64,000 bases of DNA from Streptomyces sp. ISL-87 (GCF_018614095.1 NZ_JAGGOY010000029.1:330-64329), one strand, 5' to 3'. Shown: positions 29,932-39,076, counted from the first letter of the stretch. Made by a program: numbers and translations. The notes: generated from the letters alone by a model not told the origin.

Positions 29932-30441
29932 TTAGCCGGTGGTGAGGCGGGTTGGCTGGAGGCCGGTCAGGAGGAGGGTGAGGGCTTCGTCGAGGCTGGC
30001 GCCGAGGTACCAGTCGCCGGTGTGGTCGATGCCGTAGACGCGGCCTTCGCGGTCGAGGGCGAGGTGGGTGCCGCCGTCGGCGTCGATGCCGAGGGGGCAG
30101 AGCTGGGTGGAGAGGGCGCGGCCGAGGTCGGCGAAGGTGCGGGCCATGTGGAGGCCGGTGAGGGGGTCGAGGTGGAGGGGGGTGGGGGCGGTCTGGCGGC
30201 CGGGTCCGGGGGCGGTGATGCGCAGGCCGCCGAATTCGGCCCAGGCTTCGACGGCCGCGGGGAAGACGGTGTGGCGGTGTCCGGCGGGGGTGGTGTGGTC
30301 GCGTAGGGCGTCGGCCCAGTATTCGGCTTGCTTGATGTCCCAGCGGCCGGGTTCCCAGCCGGCGGTGCGCAGGGCGGAGTCCACGGCGACGGGGAAGCGG
30401 GTGGCCGAGGAGCGGTCGTAGGAGGCGGAGGAGACGGTCAT
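29932..30441 (-). CDS. SUKH-3 family immunity-like protein
   Basis: The 169-residue soluble protein matches the SUKH-3 pattern: RFPVAVDSALRTAGWEPGRWD near the N terminus, WADALRD, the AAVEAWAEFGGLRI core typical of SUKH folds, and GRVYGIDHTGDWYLGASLDEALTLLL at the C terminus. SUKH proteins are immunity factors that neutralise polymorphic nuclease and deaminase toxins. ATG 30441 begins 11 bp after the YwqJ-like deaminase gene, which presumably encodes its partner, so the order is toxin-like then immunity-like in one operon. No signal peptide or membrane segment is present. Confidence 0.82.
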   Translation of the reverse strand: MTVSSASYDRSSATRFPVAVDSALRTAGWEPGRWDIKQAEYWADALRDHTTPAGHRHTVFPAAVEAWAEFGGLRITAPGPGRQTAPTPLHLDPLTGLHMARTFADLGRALSTQLCPLGIDADGGTHLALDREGRVYGIDHTGDWYLGASLDEALTLLLTGLQPTRLTTG

Positions 30442-30452
30442 GGTGGTGGCGG

Positions 30453-30995
30453 TCAGGCCTTCTCGGGCGCAGGGGTGAGGTCGACGGCGCGGACGCCGAA
30501 GTGGGCGAGGAGGGCGTCGCAGGAGCGGCAGGGGGGTGCGTAGCTGCCGTGGAGCGGGTCGCCGTCTTCGCGGATGCGGCGGGCGGTGATCTTGGCGTTT
30601 TTGAGTGAGCGGCGGGCTTCGCTTGCGGTGAGCGGTTTGCGGGAGGCGCGCTTGCTGCGGGCGGCTTCGGTGGCGGTGAGGTGGCGGGAGAGCAGGATCG
30701 CTTCGGGGCATCGGCCGGTGAAGCGTTCCCGCTGGCCGCTGGTGAGGGTGTCGAGGAAGTCCTGGACGAGGGGGTGCAGCACGGGTGGCTGGTCGGCCTT
30801 GCCGGCGGTGCCGGTGAGGGTTTCGCCGCGTACGGAGAGGGCGGCGGCGACGGTGGGCAGGATGCCGTCGCGGCGGAAGCGCAGGACGGGGGTGGTGTGC
30901 CCGTCGGTGGTGCTCCAGCGCAGGCGGGGGTCGCCGGCCGCGGTGGCGGTGTGGCCGCTGTCGGTCGGTTCGCTGCGTGTGGCCGTGTTCTGCAT
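30453..30995 (-). CDS. YwqJ-type deaminase-fold protein (toxin-like)
   Basis: The 180-residue protein carries the zinc-site motifs of the deaminase superfamily in the YwqJ-like order: Cys96-Pro-Glu98 in GRCPEAILLSR and Pro-Cys156-x2-Cys159 in PPCRSC. Around them are LPTVAAALSVRGE (first strand and helix) and CDALLAHFGV at the end. Related domains form the toxic tips of bacterial polymorphic toxins acting on nucleic acids or nucleotides. Here the domain stands alone, without leader, WXG or RHS regions. ATG 30995 has ggagggaa about ten bases upstream. A Lys/Arg-rich insert (SKRASRKP) lies between the two zinc motifs. Function in the cell is unknown. Confidence 0.75.
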   Translation of the reverse strand: MQNTATRSEPTDSGHTATAAGDPRLRWSTTDGHTTPVLRFRRDGILPTVAAALSVRGETLTGTAGKADQPPVLHPLVQDFLDTLTSGQRERFTGRCPEAILLSRHLTATEAARSKRASRKPLTASEARRSLKNAKITARRIREDGDPLHGSYAPPCRSCDALLAHFGVRAVDLTPAPEKA

Positions 30996-31225
30996 GGTCG
31001 TGTGTTCCCTCCCGTGGCGGCGGTGGTGGCCGCTGTCGCGCACGCCCCCGTGCTGCGGGGACAGCCTGTCAAATGTCCTCTGTCGTGTGGAAGCGGGGTC
31101 GAATATTCGTATCAATTCGGATGTTCCTGGCCCTCGTGCGTGTGCGGGGCTTGCGGGCGGGTGAGGCTCTTGCCGGAGCACATAGGCTGTGGTGAACCAG
31201 CCAGATCCAGCAGGGGGCTACCGCC
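30996..31225. promoter_or_regulatory. Divergent spacer between the two toxin/immunity-like operons
   Basis: These 230 bases separate the minus-strand deaminase/SUKH-3 pair from the plus-strand WHH/SUKH genes. An AT-rich patch (31100-31125, gaatattcg) and a TAGGCT -10-like hexamer at 31183-31188 facing the plus strand are visible; no matching -35 is seen. Both operons could share control here. Confidence 0.45.
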
Positions 31226-32239
31226 ATGACGACAGGTCGGCTCGGGCAGCAGGCCGCGCCACCCAACGCCGCTTATTCGGGGCAGGTCGTGCATTTCCCG
31301 GACCCGGTCCGGGCTGCCCGGCATCCCCACGGTGTGCGGATGGACGGCAACGGACATCCCGACTTCTCGCCTTACGCGCGTGCGGCGGTGGAGATCGCCG
31401 AGCCGCCGGAGGGGTTCGGTGTCGATGAGCTGCGGTTGACGGACTGCGTGTCCGCGAACGCGGCGATGCGGGCGGCCGGGCATGAGCTGTGGGACACGGT
31501 CGGTCCGGTGGCGACGCCGCACGGCTGGACTTGGCACCATGTGGCTGGATCTCGCCGTATGGAGCTGGTGCCGGTCGAGGTGAAGGCGTTGTTGCGGCAT
31601 CACGCGGGGCTGGCGACGGCGCCGGTGGACCACGTGAAGCGTGGTACGCGGCCGTTGCAGGAGGTGCGTCCGGTGCATCTGGGGCTGCCGAAGTCGGTGG
31701 TGTCGGTGTCGGAGCAGCAGGTGCAGGGCCTTGAGGAGGATCTCGGGTACCGGCTGCCGGAGGCGTACCGCTCGTTCCTGAAGGCGGCGGGTGGTTGTGC
31801 GCCGGTGGGTGCGGGGCTGGACGTGGATCTGGGTCTGCTGGTGGATCAGCCGTTCTTCACGGTGCGTGAGGAGGCGGCGGTCAATGACCTGGTGTACGTC
31901 AACAAGTGTCTGCGGGACCACCTGACGAAGGACTACCTGTGTGTGGCCTTCGTGCAGGGCGGGCTGCTCGCGGTGAAGGTGAAGGGTGAGGGCATCGGCT
32001 CGGTGTGGTTCTCCCCGTACGACGATGCGCGCGACCAGGACGGTTGGTCGGTGCAGGAGCGTGTGGAGCGGCTGTTGTTGCCGTGCGGTGCCGATTTCGA
32101 TGCCTTTCTTGAGCGGTTGGCGGGGAACCCGCCTGAGCTGGAGACGGTGGCCGGTCTGATGGTGGACGGCGGATTCGCACGCTCGGTTCCAGTGGCAGGT
32201 TCGGTTCCGGCGGCGGGTTCCGCGCCGGTGGAGGGGTGA
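31226..32239 (+). CDS. WHH-motif nuclease domain fused to a SUKH-1 (SMI1/KNR4) domain
   Basis: The 337-residue protein joins a putative toxin to an immunity-type domain. Residues about 65-150 form an HNH/Endonuclease VII-type WHH domain: [18 protein letters not shown], Trp103-His104-His105 in WTWHHVA, then [17 protein letters not shown]. Residues about 155-305 form a SMI1/KNR4 domain starting [32 protein letters not shown] and ending with [11 protein letters not shown]. The tail is a [10 protein letters not shown] low-complexity stretch. No export signal is present. ATG 31226 follows aggggg. The next gene starts seven bases after its stop. Confidence 0.83.
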   Translation: MTTGRLGQQAAPPNAAYSGQVVHFPDPVRAARHPHGVRMDGNGHPDFSPYARAAVEIAEPPEGFGVDELRLTDCVSANAAMRAAGHELWDTVGPVATPHGWTWHHVAGSRRMELVPVEVKALLRHHAGLATAPVDHVKRGTRPLQEVRPVHLGLPKSVVSVSEQQVQGLEEDLGYRLPEAYRSFLKAAGGCAPVGAGLDVDLGLLVDQPFFTVREEAAVNDLVYVNKCLRDHLTKDYLCVAFVQGGLLAVKVKGEGIGSVWFSPYDDARDQDGWSVQERVERLLLPCGADFDAFLERLAGNPPELETVAGLMVDGGFARSVPVAGSVPAAGSAPVEG

Positions 32240-32246
32240 CGGCGCG

Positions 32247-34715
32247 ATGGTGACGTTTGCGCAGGCGCAGGAGCGCGCCGAGGAGTGGATCAACGGGGAC
32301 GTGCCCGCGTATCAGCACCGGGAGGTGCGGGTGCGGGAGTTCGGGCTCGGGTTCGTGGTGTGGGCGGAGGACCGTGCGGCGGGTCCGGTGTCCGGTGGTG
32401 GGCGGCAGCGGCTGGTCATCGCGCGGGACAGCGGGGAGGTGACGCTGTGGCCGGGGTTGCCGGTGGGTGAGGTGATCCGGCGGTACGAGGAGGAGTACGG
32501 GGCGGCGGCCGCGCCGGTGGCGGAGGCTTCGGTGCCTATGCCGCGGATCGACTCGGAGCAGACTTCGTTCATGCTGAGTCCGCCGGAGTGGTTGCAGGAG
32601 GCGGCGGACCGGGCGGGGATTCCGCCGGCTTTTTCGACTCCGTCTGCTTCCTCTGCTTCCTCTGCTTCTTCGACTCCGTCGGCTCAGGCTCAGGCTCCGG
32701 CTCCGGTTGCTGCTGCGTCTGCTCCGGCTCCCGCCCCGGCTCCGGCTCCGGTTCCGGTGGATGCGGCCGATTCCGCGTCGCCGCGGCGTGGGGGTGCGGT
32801 TCCGTACGAGCCCACCGCGAACGACGGGGTCCCGGTCGGGTCCACGCCGTGGGCCGGTACCGATGTGAACCCGGGTGCGGACGACGCGTCCGTACCGCTG
32901 CCGGCGACCGTGTTCGCGCCGCCGCTGTCCGGGTCGGACCTGGAGGACGCGCCGAGGTCCGGGGTCGCCGCGGAGGCGAAGACCACGCTGATTCCGGGAG
33001 GCAGCCAGCTGCCCGCGACCGCGATCGCTCCGGCTGTCCGGTCCGATGCGGCTGATATCGCGGACGCGCCGACGAGCAAGGCCCGGATCAACCGGCCGGG
33101 TGCGGCGGCTGTGACGCCGCCGGGTCCGCCCGGTGTGCCCGGTGCGCCGGGTGCGCCGGGTGCGGGGCAGCCGCCCGCGCCGCCCGGTCCGCCGACGCCG
33201 CTGGGTGGCGGGCTCGACCATGCGGCGACGATGCTGGCGGGTCCGGCCGTCATCCAGCCGCCCGCGCCGCCCGGTCCGCCCGGTGCGCCGAATCCGCCCG
33301 GGCCTCCCGGTGTACCTGGTGCGCCGACGCCTCCCGGTCCTCCTGGTCCTCCCGGTTCGCCGGGGTCTTTGGGTGGTGGGCTCGATCATGCGGCGACGAT
33401 GCTGGCGGGTCCGGCTGTCATCCAGCCCCCCGGCCCGCCGGGTGCGCCCGGTGCGCCGACGCCTCCCGGTCCTCCTGGTCCTCCCGGTTCGCCGGGGTCT
33501 TTGGGTGGTGGGCTCGATCATGCGGCGACGATGCTGGCGGGTCCGGCCGTCATCCAGCCCCCCGGCCCGCCCGGTGCCCCGGGTGCGCCCGGCACCCCCG
33601 GCGCCCCCGGTGGCGGGGCGCATCACGCCGCGACGATGCTGGCGGGTCCCGGCGTACCGCAGCCGCCCGGTCCGCCCGGTCCCGCGCCGCAGGGTCCCGG
33701 TCCCGTGGCTCAGGGTCCCGGCCCCGCGCCCACCGGTGCGCCCACGGTCGGCCCCGGCTACCAGGCGGTGCTGCGCTACCGGGCGCCCGACGGCTCCGAG
33801 CAGCAGCTGATCCGCCGCTCGGCGCCCGGTACGCCGCACCCCGAGTGGCAGATCCTGTACGAGCTGCGCGCCATGAACGTGCCGCCGCAGCAGGTGCTGG
33901 AGCTGCACACGGAGCTGGAGTCGTGTGAGCTGCCGGGCGGTTACTGCGCGCGGATGATCCGGGAGACCTGGCCGCAGGTCCGGATCACGAGCGTGGCCCC
34001 GTACGGCAAGGACCACGCGGGCCGCCAGCAGGGCATGCGGCACCTGATCACGCATCAGGGCGAGCTGCACCAGGTGGCGGACGGTCCGGCGCGCCCCGCG
34101 CCGGTACGGGCGCCGCTGGCGCAGGTTCCGCTTCAGCCGGCGATTCCGCTGGAGGCGATCGGCTCGGAGCTGGCTGGGGCGTTCGGCCCTCAGGGCGTGT
34201 TCCGCTTCGACCAGCGGGCGGTGTCCCGTCAGGGTGTGCCGGAGATCGTGGCGCAGACCTTGGTGTGGGCGGGTCTGCCGACGGACTTCGGTCCGTTCTT
34301 CTGGGCGCAGGCGGTTCCGGGTCAGCCGGTGCCGACGCTGGCCGAGCTGGCGGCGCAGCGGCAGGTGCAGCCGGCGTCCGACGCGGGCTCGTACCTTGTC
34401 GTGGGCAGTGACTTCGGCAAGGCGTTGTGTGTGCAGTACGGGACGGCGCACATAGTGGCGGTCCCGGTGGAGGCCGGGCCCGGTGGTGCTCCGGTGCCGC
34501 CGCAGTTCGTGAATTCGAGCCTGCCCCAGTTCGCGCGGTCGTTGGCGATGCTGGGTCAGATGTGGCGGCTGCGCCAGCATCTGACGCCGGAGCAGGCGGG
34601 GCGCTGGACGGTCGACTTCCAGACGAATCTGGCGGGCCTGGACAGTGCGGCGCTGGCTTCGCCGGAGAGCTGGTGGTCGGTGCTGCTGGAGCAGATGTGG
34701 GACGGCCTGCTCTGA
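32247..34715 (+). CDS. Multidomain Imm35-like / collagen-like / deaminase / SUKH-4 protein
   Basis: The 822-residue protein has, in order: an Imm35/YrhB-like domain (1-90, AEEWIN...[31 protein letters not shown]); a Pro/Ala/Ser-rich stretch (115-250); collagen-like Gly-Pro-Pro repeats (290-490) containing four near-identical [10 protein letters not shown] inserts; a deaminase-fold domain (about 500-612) with His531-Pro-Glu533 and Cys560/Cys567 as likely zinc ligands, of the XOO_2897-like type; and a SUKH-4 domain (about 635-822). It thus puts toxin-like and immunity-like domains in one chain with no secretion signal. It is coupled to the WHH-SUKH gene by a 7-bp gap. A 132-bp tandem DNA repeat lies at about 33320-33583. 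Confidence 0.8.
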   Translation: MVTFAQAQERAEEWINGDVPAYQHREVRVREFGLGFVVWAEDRAAGPVSGGGRQRLVIARDSGEVTLWPGLPVGEVIRRYEEEYGAAAAPVAEASVPMPRIDSEQTSFMLSPPEWLQEAADRAGIPPAFSTPSASSASSASSTPSAQAQAPAPVAAASAPAPAPAPAPVPVDAADSASPRRGGAVPYEPTANDGVPVGSTPWAGTDVNPGADDASVPLPATVFAPPLSGSDLEDAPRSGVAAEAKTTLIPGGSQLPATAIAPAVRSDAADIADAPTSKARINRPGAAAVTPPGPPGVPGAPGAPGAGQPPAPPGPPTPLGGGLDHAATMLAGPAVIQPPAPPGPPGAPNPPGPPGVPGAPTPPGPPGPPGSPGSLGGGLDHAATMLAGPAVIQPPGPPGAPGAPTPPGPPGPPGSPGSLGGGLDHAATMLAGPAVIQPPGPPGAPGAPGTPGAPGGGAHHAATMLAGPGVPQPPGPPGPAPQGPGPVAQGPGPAPTGAPTVGPGYQAVLRYRAPDGSEQQLIRRSAPGTPHPEWQILYELRAMNVPPQQVLELHTELESCELPGGYCARMIRETWPQVRITSVAPYGKDHAGRQQGMRHLITHQGELHQVADGPARPAPVRAPLAQVPLQPAIPLEAIGSELAGAFGPQGVFRFDQRAVSRQGVPEIVAQTLVWAGLPTDFGPFFWAQAVPGQPVPTLAELAAQRQVQPASDAGSYLVVGSDFGKALCVQYGTAHIVAVPVEAGPGGAPVPPQFVNSSLPQFARSLAMLGQMWRLRQHLTPEQAGRWTVDFQTNLAGLDSAALASPESWWSVLLEQMWDGLL
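33320..33583 (+). repeat. 132-bp tandem repeat in the collagen-like region
   Basis: A 132-bp (44-codon) unit beginning gcgccgacgcctcccggt occurs at 33321 and again at 33453, nearly identical. Each unit encodes Gly-Pro-Pro triplets plus one [20 protein letters not shown] segment; more diverged units flank it on both sides. Confidence 0.9.
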
Positions 34716-34781
34716 TCGCAGGCTGGAATGGCCTGAAACGGGCTGATACGGGCTGATCCGATGCGGATCCGGTGATCACTT

Positions 34782-34828
34782 GAATGGCCGGGCCGAGACC
34801 CTCGTTGGGGGTCTCGGCCCGGCCATTC
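34782..34828 (+). terminator. Long hairpin terminator after the SUKH-4 protein gene
   Basis: Perfect 19-bp arms (gaatggccgggccgagacc 34782-34800 and its complement 34810-34828), extended by one more pair, with a short loop, 67 nt after the stop. Confidence 0.88.
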
Positions 34829-34890
34829 CGGCTTCTGCGTGCAAATGACGCATCCTTGACAGGAATCCCCGCGAGAGAGGCGCTTCCAGG

Positions 34891-35793
34891 ATGAGTGCAC
34901 CCATGTCACCTCAGGGCGGACCGCAGGGTGGTTTCGCGACCGTGCGTGGTCGCGGTTACCGCATGGACGAGGTCGACCGGTATCTCGCGCGGCTGTCGGG
35001 CAGTCGGGACGAGGCCTGGGAGCGGGTGGCGCGGCTGACGGTTCTGGCGAAGCGGATGGAGGCGGAGGCGGGGCGGCTGCGGGTGGCGGTGTCCTCGCTC
35101 GCTCCGCAGACGTACGACGAGCTGAGCGAGCGTGCCCGTCGGATCCTGCTGTTGGCCGAGGAGGAGGCGGAGCAGGTACGGATGGACGCGCGGGCGGACG
35201 TACTGGCGATCCAGGGTGCGGCCGAGGCGCATGCCGACCGGGTGGCGGAGCTGGCGCGGCACGACGCGGAGGCGGTGCGCGAGCAGACGGAGGTCCGGGC
35301 CCGGCAGTTGCTGCTGCGGGCGCAGCGGGAGGCGGACGCCCTGCGGGCGGAGGCGCGGGACGCGGCGGGGGCGTGGCGGGCGGAGGCGCAGGCGGCGCTG
35401 GCGGAGATGCGGCGGCGGTCGGAGGCGTTGCTGGCGGAACGCGAGCAGGAGCAGGTGGAGCGCCGGGACGCGGCGGAGCGGGAGCTGGCGGAGCGGGAGG
35501 CGGAGCTGGAGGCGCGGTACGCGGAGTTGGAGCTGGTCGCGCAGTCCCGGCTGGCGGAGGCGCGGCGGGGCTTCGCGGAGTCGGAGGAGTCGGCGCGGCA
35601 CGGGCAGGAGAACGCGGAGGCGCGGGGTGCGGAGCTGCTGGCGGAGGCGCGGGTGCGGGAGGAGCGGGTGGGCCGGGAGACGGAGCGGATCCTGCGGGAG
35701 CACGCGGAGTCGCAGGAGGAGATGCGGGCCCACATGAGCCATGTCCGCTCCAGCCTCGCCGCCCTCACGGGGCGGGCCCCTGCGGAGGGCTGA
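34891..35793 (+). CDS. FilP/DivIVA-like coiled-coil protein
   Basis: The 300-residue protein begins with a DivIVA-like N-terminal motif (FATVRGRGYRMDEVDRYLARLSGSRDEAWERVA) and is then almost entirely Ala/Glu/Arg-rich coiled coil with heptad periodicity (about 40-290). In Streptomyces, proteins of this kind (FilP, Scy and others often annotated as cellulose-binding) form intermediate-filament-like assemblies in polar growth. Whether this one polymerises is not known. ATG 34891 has gagagagg about ten bases upstream. Internal Glu/Ala-rich repeats make the DNA highly repetitive in gcggaggcg. Confidence 0.75.
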   Translation: MSAPMSPQGGPQGGFATVRGRGYRMDEVDRYLARLSGSRDEAWERVARLTVLAKRMEAEAGRLRVAVSSLAPQTYDELSERARRILLLAEEEAEQVRMDARADVLAIQGAAEAHADRVAELARHDAEAVREQTEVRARQLLLRAQREADALRAEARDAAGAWRAEAQAALAEMRRRSEALLAEREQEQVERRDAAERELAEREAELEARYAELELVAQSRLAEARRGFAESEESARHGQENAEARGAELLAEARVREERVGRETERILREHAESQEEMRAHMSHVRSSLAALTGRAPAEG

Positions 35794-35841
35794 CCCGGCC
35801 GGGTCGCTGCGCCCCGGCGACGCGCACACGCCGGATGTCGG

Positions 35842-35871
35842 TTGAGTGGCCGTCAGGCGCGGTTTTATTCT
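35842..35871 (+). promoter_or_regulatory. Vegetative-type promoter for the small membrane gene
   Basis: TTGAGT (35842-35847), an 18-bp spacer and TATTCT (35866-35871) make a good sigma-HrdB-like promoter. Transcription would start near 35878, downstream of the first in-frame ATG, which is why the GTG at 35896 is taken as the gene's start. Confidence 0.65.
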
Positions 35872-35895
35872 AGGGCGGGCGAGGTTGCACGGCGG

Positions 35896-36090
35896 GTGGA
35901 CATCCGTCATCTGCCGCTGGCCCGGGTGGCCTTGGAGGGCCGGCCGGACCAGGTGTTCTACGCCTTTCCCGCGGCGGCCGGCGGGGTGGAGGTGGTGGAA
36001 CTCCCCTCGCGCCGCCGGGTGTCGCGCATCGCGGGGATCGCGGCGGCCGTGGTCGCCGTACTGGCCTTTGCCCTGCTCCTCATCCGCTAG
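35896..36090 (+). CDS. Small tail-anchored membrane protein
   Basis: The 64-residue protein has a soluble N-terminal part (VDIRHLPLARVALEGRPDQ ... VEVVELPSRRRVSR) and a single C-terminal helix IAGIAAAVVAVLAFALLLIR that ends at the stop, the form of a tail-anchored protein facing the cytoplasm. GTG 35896 has a gagg-type SD about 11 bases upstream and fits the promoter position; an ATG at 35842 lies inside the -35 box. Its 3' end overlaps the convergent membrane gene by 11 bp. No family is recognised. Confidence 0.6.
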   Translation: MDIRHLPLARVALEGRPDQVFYAFPAAAGGVEVVELPSRRRVSRIAGIAAAVVAVLAFALLLIR

Positions 36091-37000
36091 CAGCCGGCGG
36101 CTGCGGCTCCGGCTTGGGCTGCGGCTCCGGCTCCGGCTTGGGCTGCGCCGGGATGGTTGCCGGTGCGCGGGTCGGCTCGTAGCGGTACGGGTCGCTGCGC
36201 AGGCCGCGGGCCGTGACCACCACCGTGAACGGGCGGGTGGTGGCCGGTTCGGGCAGGGGGGCGGTCAGGGAGCCGGTCAGGGGGTCCAGTTCGGCCGGCA
36301 GGACGGTGTCGTCCACCGTCAGGCGGGCCGGGGTACCTGAGGGGTCGGGGGCGAAGCCGGCGCCCTCCACCCTCAGGATCCCGCCGGAGACCGCGGCGTG
36401 TGTGATCACCGGGTTGCCCCGGGTGGCCATCTTGTTCACCAGGTACGCCCCGGCCGGGGCGCCCGTCAGGGCCCAGATCTCGTCGGGCAGCCTCGGCAGG
36501 CCCGCGCCCACGTCCGCCAGGAAGAACAGCACGACGTACAGCATGGTGACCACGCTGAGGGCGACGTACTGGAGGTCCATCAGGTCCGTGCGTCCGCTGT
36601 CGTTGGCGATCAGCTCCCGCAGGGGCCGCCGGCCCGACGCGGTCGGCTTCGGGGCGGGTTTGGCCATCGTTCCGCTCTCGACGCGCATGCCGACGATCGT
36701 CTTGGCGGCGATCAGGGCCACGTACGGGCCCCCGAGCAGCGGCAGGTACACCGTCGTCAGCGAGGACAGCGGGCCGGGATCGCCCTGGAACCAGCCGACG
36801 CCGCCGCCCGCGGTGAGTCCGTAGGCGAGGATCGCGAGCAGCAGCCAGACCAGGATCACCGTCCAGGCGAGGGCCAGGGTGACGGAGGTGGACAGCCGGC
36901 CGTCGCGGCCGGTGATGAAGCCCGGGTTGCGGTACAGGCGCAGGCCGATCGGTGCGGCCAAGGCGGCCAGTAACGCCAGTGCGAAGAGTGCGGAAGCCAT
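36080..37000 (-). CDS. Membrane protein with C-terminal Ig/TIG-like domain
   Basis: The 306-residue protein has about five helices (starting ALFALALLAALAAPIGL), a cytoplasmic loop with GMRVESGTMAKPAPK, and a soluble C-terminal region (about 205-285) with the pattern of an IPT/TIG or Ig-like fold (AVSGGILRVEGAGFAPDPSG ... PARLTVDDTVLPAELDPLTGSLTAPLP). It ends in a Pro-Lys/Glu repeat (PKPEPEPQPKPEP). ATG 37000 follows ggggggacga. No function is recognised. It lies downstream of the MFS gene in the same direction with a 127-bp gap, so co-transcription is possible. Confidence 0.75.
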   Translation of the reverse strand: MASALFALALLAALAAPIGLRLYRNPGFITGRDGRLSTSVTLALAWTVILVWLLLAILAYGLTAGGGVGWFQGDPGPLSSLTTVYLPLLGGPYVALIAAKTIVGMRVESGTMAKPAPKPTASGRRPLRELIANDSGRTDLMDLQYVALSVVTMLYVVLFFLADVGAGLPRLPDEIWALTGAPAGAYLVNKMATRGNPVITHAAVSGGILRVEGAGFAPDPSGTPARLTVDDTVLPAELDPLTGSLTAPLPEPATTRPFTVVVTARGLRSDPYRYEPTRAPATIPAQPKPEPEPQPKPEPQPPAASG

Positions 37001-37127
37001 TCGTCCCCCCGGGTAAAGGTCTCTGGCCCAGACATACCCCGTCGTCCGGGCCATGACAACCACGACACCCCGGGCTCGCCGCCCCTCGCCGTTCCTCGCT
37101 GCCCTCGCCGTTCCCTGCCGCCGCGCG

Positions 37128-38717
37128 TTATTCCTCCGGCAGTACGGGGAACCGCCGGGGCGCGACCAGCAGCAGCACCAGCAGCGCCAGTACGGCGGCG
37201 GCCGTCGCGCAGAGGAAGATGTGCTCCACAGCGGTGGCCACGGCCTCGCGCAGGTAGTCGGCGGCCGCCCGGGGCAGCAGTCCCGGCTCGTCCACGGCCT
37301 TGGCCACATCGTCCAGCCCGCCCGGGAGTCCCTGCACCGGGGCGTGCGCCAGCCTGGCGGCGATGGTCGCGTTGGCGACGGCCCCCAGCAGGGCTGCCCC
37401 GATGCTCTGGCCGACCTGCCGGGAGAACAGCACCGAGGCGGTCGCGGTTCCGCGTTCCGCCCAGCCCACGGTGGACTGGACCCCGATCATCAGCGGCAGC
37501 TGGAACAGCCCGAGGGCGGCGCCCAGCAGCAGCATGATCAGCGCGGGCTGCCAGGCCTCGGCGGGACGGGGCAGCAGGGTGAAGGCGAACAGGATCGCGG
37601 CGGCCAGCGAGACCCCGACGGCCGCGGTGTTGCGGAAGCCGATGCGCCGGTAGACGTGTTGGCTGAAGGCGGCGGAGATGGGCCAGCTCAGGGTCATGGC
37701 GGACATCACGAACCCGGCGCCGGTGGGGCCCAGGCCGAGCACGGACTGGGCGTAGGTCGGCATGAACACCATCGGGGCGACCATCACCAGGCCGAGCGAC
37801 CCCATGGCCAGGTTGACGGCGGCGATGGTGCGCCGGCGCCACACCCAGCCGGGCAGGATCGGTTCCTCGGCCCGGCGTTCCACGCGGACCACCACGGCGG
37901 CCAGCACCGCGCTGGTGCCCAGCAGCCCGAGGGAGGGCGCGGACAGCCAGGGCCAGGCGACACCGCCTTGTACGAGGGCGAAGAGGAGCAGCCCGCCGCA
38001 CGCGAAGACGCCGAGGGCGCCGGCCCAGTCGATGGGGCCGCGGCGGCCGGCGGAGCGGGCGGGTTCGGTCAGGTGGCGGGCGACCATCAGCAGGGCCAGG
38101 GCGGCCAGCGGCAGGTTGAGCAGGAAGATCCAGCGCCAGTCCGCGTAGGTGGCGAGGAGTCCGCCGATGCCGGGGCCGGCCACGGACGAGGTGGCCCATA
38201 CGGCGGACATCCGGGCCTGGATCTTCGGCCGCTCCTTCAGTGGGTACAGGTCGGCGGCCAGGGTCTGGACGGTGCCCTGGAGGGCGCCGCCGCCGAGCCC
38301 CTGGATGATGCGGAAGGCGATGAGGGCGGCCATGTTCCAGGCGAGCGCGCACAACAGGGAGCCGACGAGGAACAGGCCGATGCCGAAGAGCAGTACGGGT
38401 TTGCGGCCGAGGGTGTCCGACAGTTTCCCGTAGACGGGGAGGGTGACGGTGACGGCGAGCAGGTAGCCGGAGAAGAGCCAGGAGAAGACGGAGAAGCCGC
38501 CGAGGTCGCCGACGATCTGGGGGACGGCGGTGGCGACGATGCTGCTGTCGAGGGCGACGAGACTCATGCCGAGCATCAGGGAGAGGACGACGGCGGCGGG
38601 CGGCCGCCCGGCCGGCGCCGAGGGCGCCGAGGGTGCCGTGTGCGCCGCGGGCGCCGGGTGGCCGTTGGCCGAAACGGTCTCCCCGGGTACGCCGTCGCCG
38701 CTCTCCGCTGTCCCCAC
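37128..38717 (-). CDS. MFS multidrug-type exporter (14-helix, EmrB/QacA-like)
   Basis: The 529-residue protein has an Ala/Pro-rich cytoplasmic tail and then 14 helices. It carries the DHA2 motifs: LDSSIVATAVPQI in helix 1, GKLSDTLGRKPVLL in the helix 2-3 loop (motif A), and RIIQGLGGGALQGT in helix 4-5 (motif C-like region). Such proteins export drugs or metabolites by proton antiport. GTG 38717 is chosen because AAAGGA lies six bases upstream; the earlier GTG at 38732 would place that SD inside the gene. The substrate is unknown, and no regulator is adjacent. Confidence 0.88.
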   Translation of the reverse strand: MGTAESGDGVPGETVSANGHPAPAAHTAPSAPSAPAGRPPAAVVLSLMLGMSLVALDSSIVATAVPQIVGDLGGFSVFSWLFSGYLLAVTVTLPVYGKLSDTLGRKPVLLFGIGLFLVGSLLCALAWNMAALIAFRIIQGLGGGALQGTVQTLAADLYPLKERPKIQARMSAVWATSSVAGPGIGGLLATYADWRWIFLLNLPLAALALLMVARHLTEPARSAGRRGPIDWAGALGVFACGGLLLFALVQGGVAWPWLSAPSLGLLGTSAVLAAVVVRVERRAEEPILPGWVWRRRTIAAVNLAMGSLGLVMVAPMVFMPTYAQSVLGLGPTGAGFVMSAMTLSWPISAAFSQHVYRRIGFRNTAAVGVSLAAAILFAFTLLPRPAEAWQPALIMLLLGAALGLFQLPLMIGVQSTVGWAERGTATASVLFSRQVGQSIGAALLGAVANATIAARLAHAPVQGLPGGLDDVAKAVDEPGLLPRAAADYLREAVATAVEHIFLCATAAAVLALLVLLLVAPRRFPVLPEE

Positions 38718-39076
38718 CGAAAGTCCTTTCACCGTGCACACAAGTGCGGGGACCACCTTCTCACCCTGGGCGTACCGGCGGTATCCCCCAGGGCTGCTCC
38801 CCCAAAGGGTGGAGATCCCCTAGGGGTTGCTCCTCACAAGGGTCCAGGGCCCTTTCGTCCCGGCGGATGAGGAGGATGGCTTTGCGACGTCCTTAACTGG
38901 TTCCTACGGACAACGGGTTCCTACGAACCCGGTCGCGGGGGTGGGGCCAGCACCAGGGCCCGCAGGGGGACGCGCACCAGTGCGCCGGACACCCCCGCGA
39001 CCGCAGACTTCACGCGAACCGCAGCGAACGACGAACCGCAGCGAACGACGAACCGCAACGAACGAGGGGAAGCACC
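38718..39076. other. Divergent spacer with 17-bp tandem repeats
   Basis: No gene is visible in these 359 bases. The unit gaaccgcagcgaacgac occurs at 39016-39032 and 39033-39049, with a third near-copy at 39050-39065, ending directly at the gaggggaag ribosome binding site of the ABC transporter ATPase. Short duplicated segments around 38800-38840 (ggctgctccc / ggttgctcct) are also present. Confidence 0.7.

Noticed and set aside
29525..30306. Long open frames reading repeated RKPEAGS through the minisatellite
   Set aside because: The 7-bp repeat opens all three forward frames equally; there is no SD or start context, and the frames run into the antisense of the SUKH-3 gene.
31899..34580. An 893-codon minus-strand frame opposite the SUKH-4 protein
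   Set aside because: Arg/Thr/His-rich shadow of the plus-strand gene, without start context or recognisable domains.
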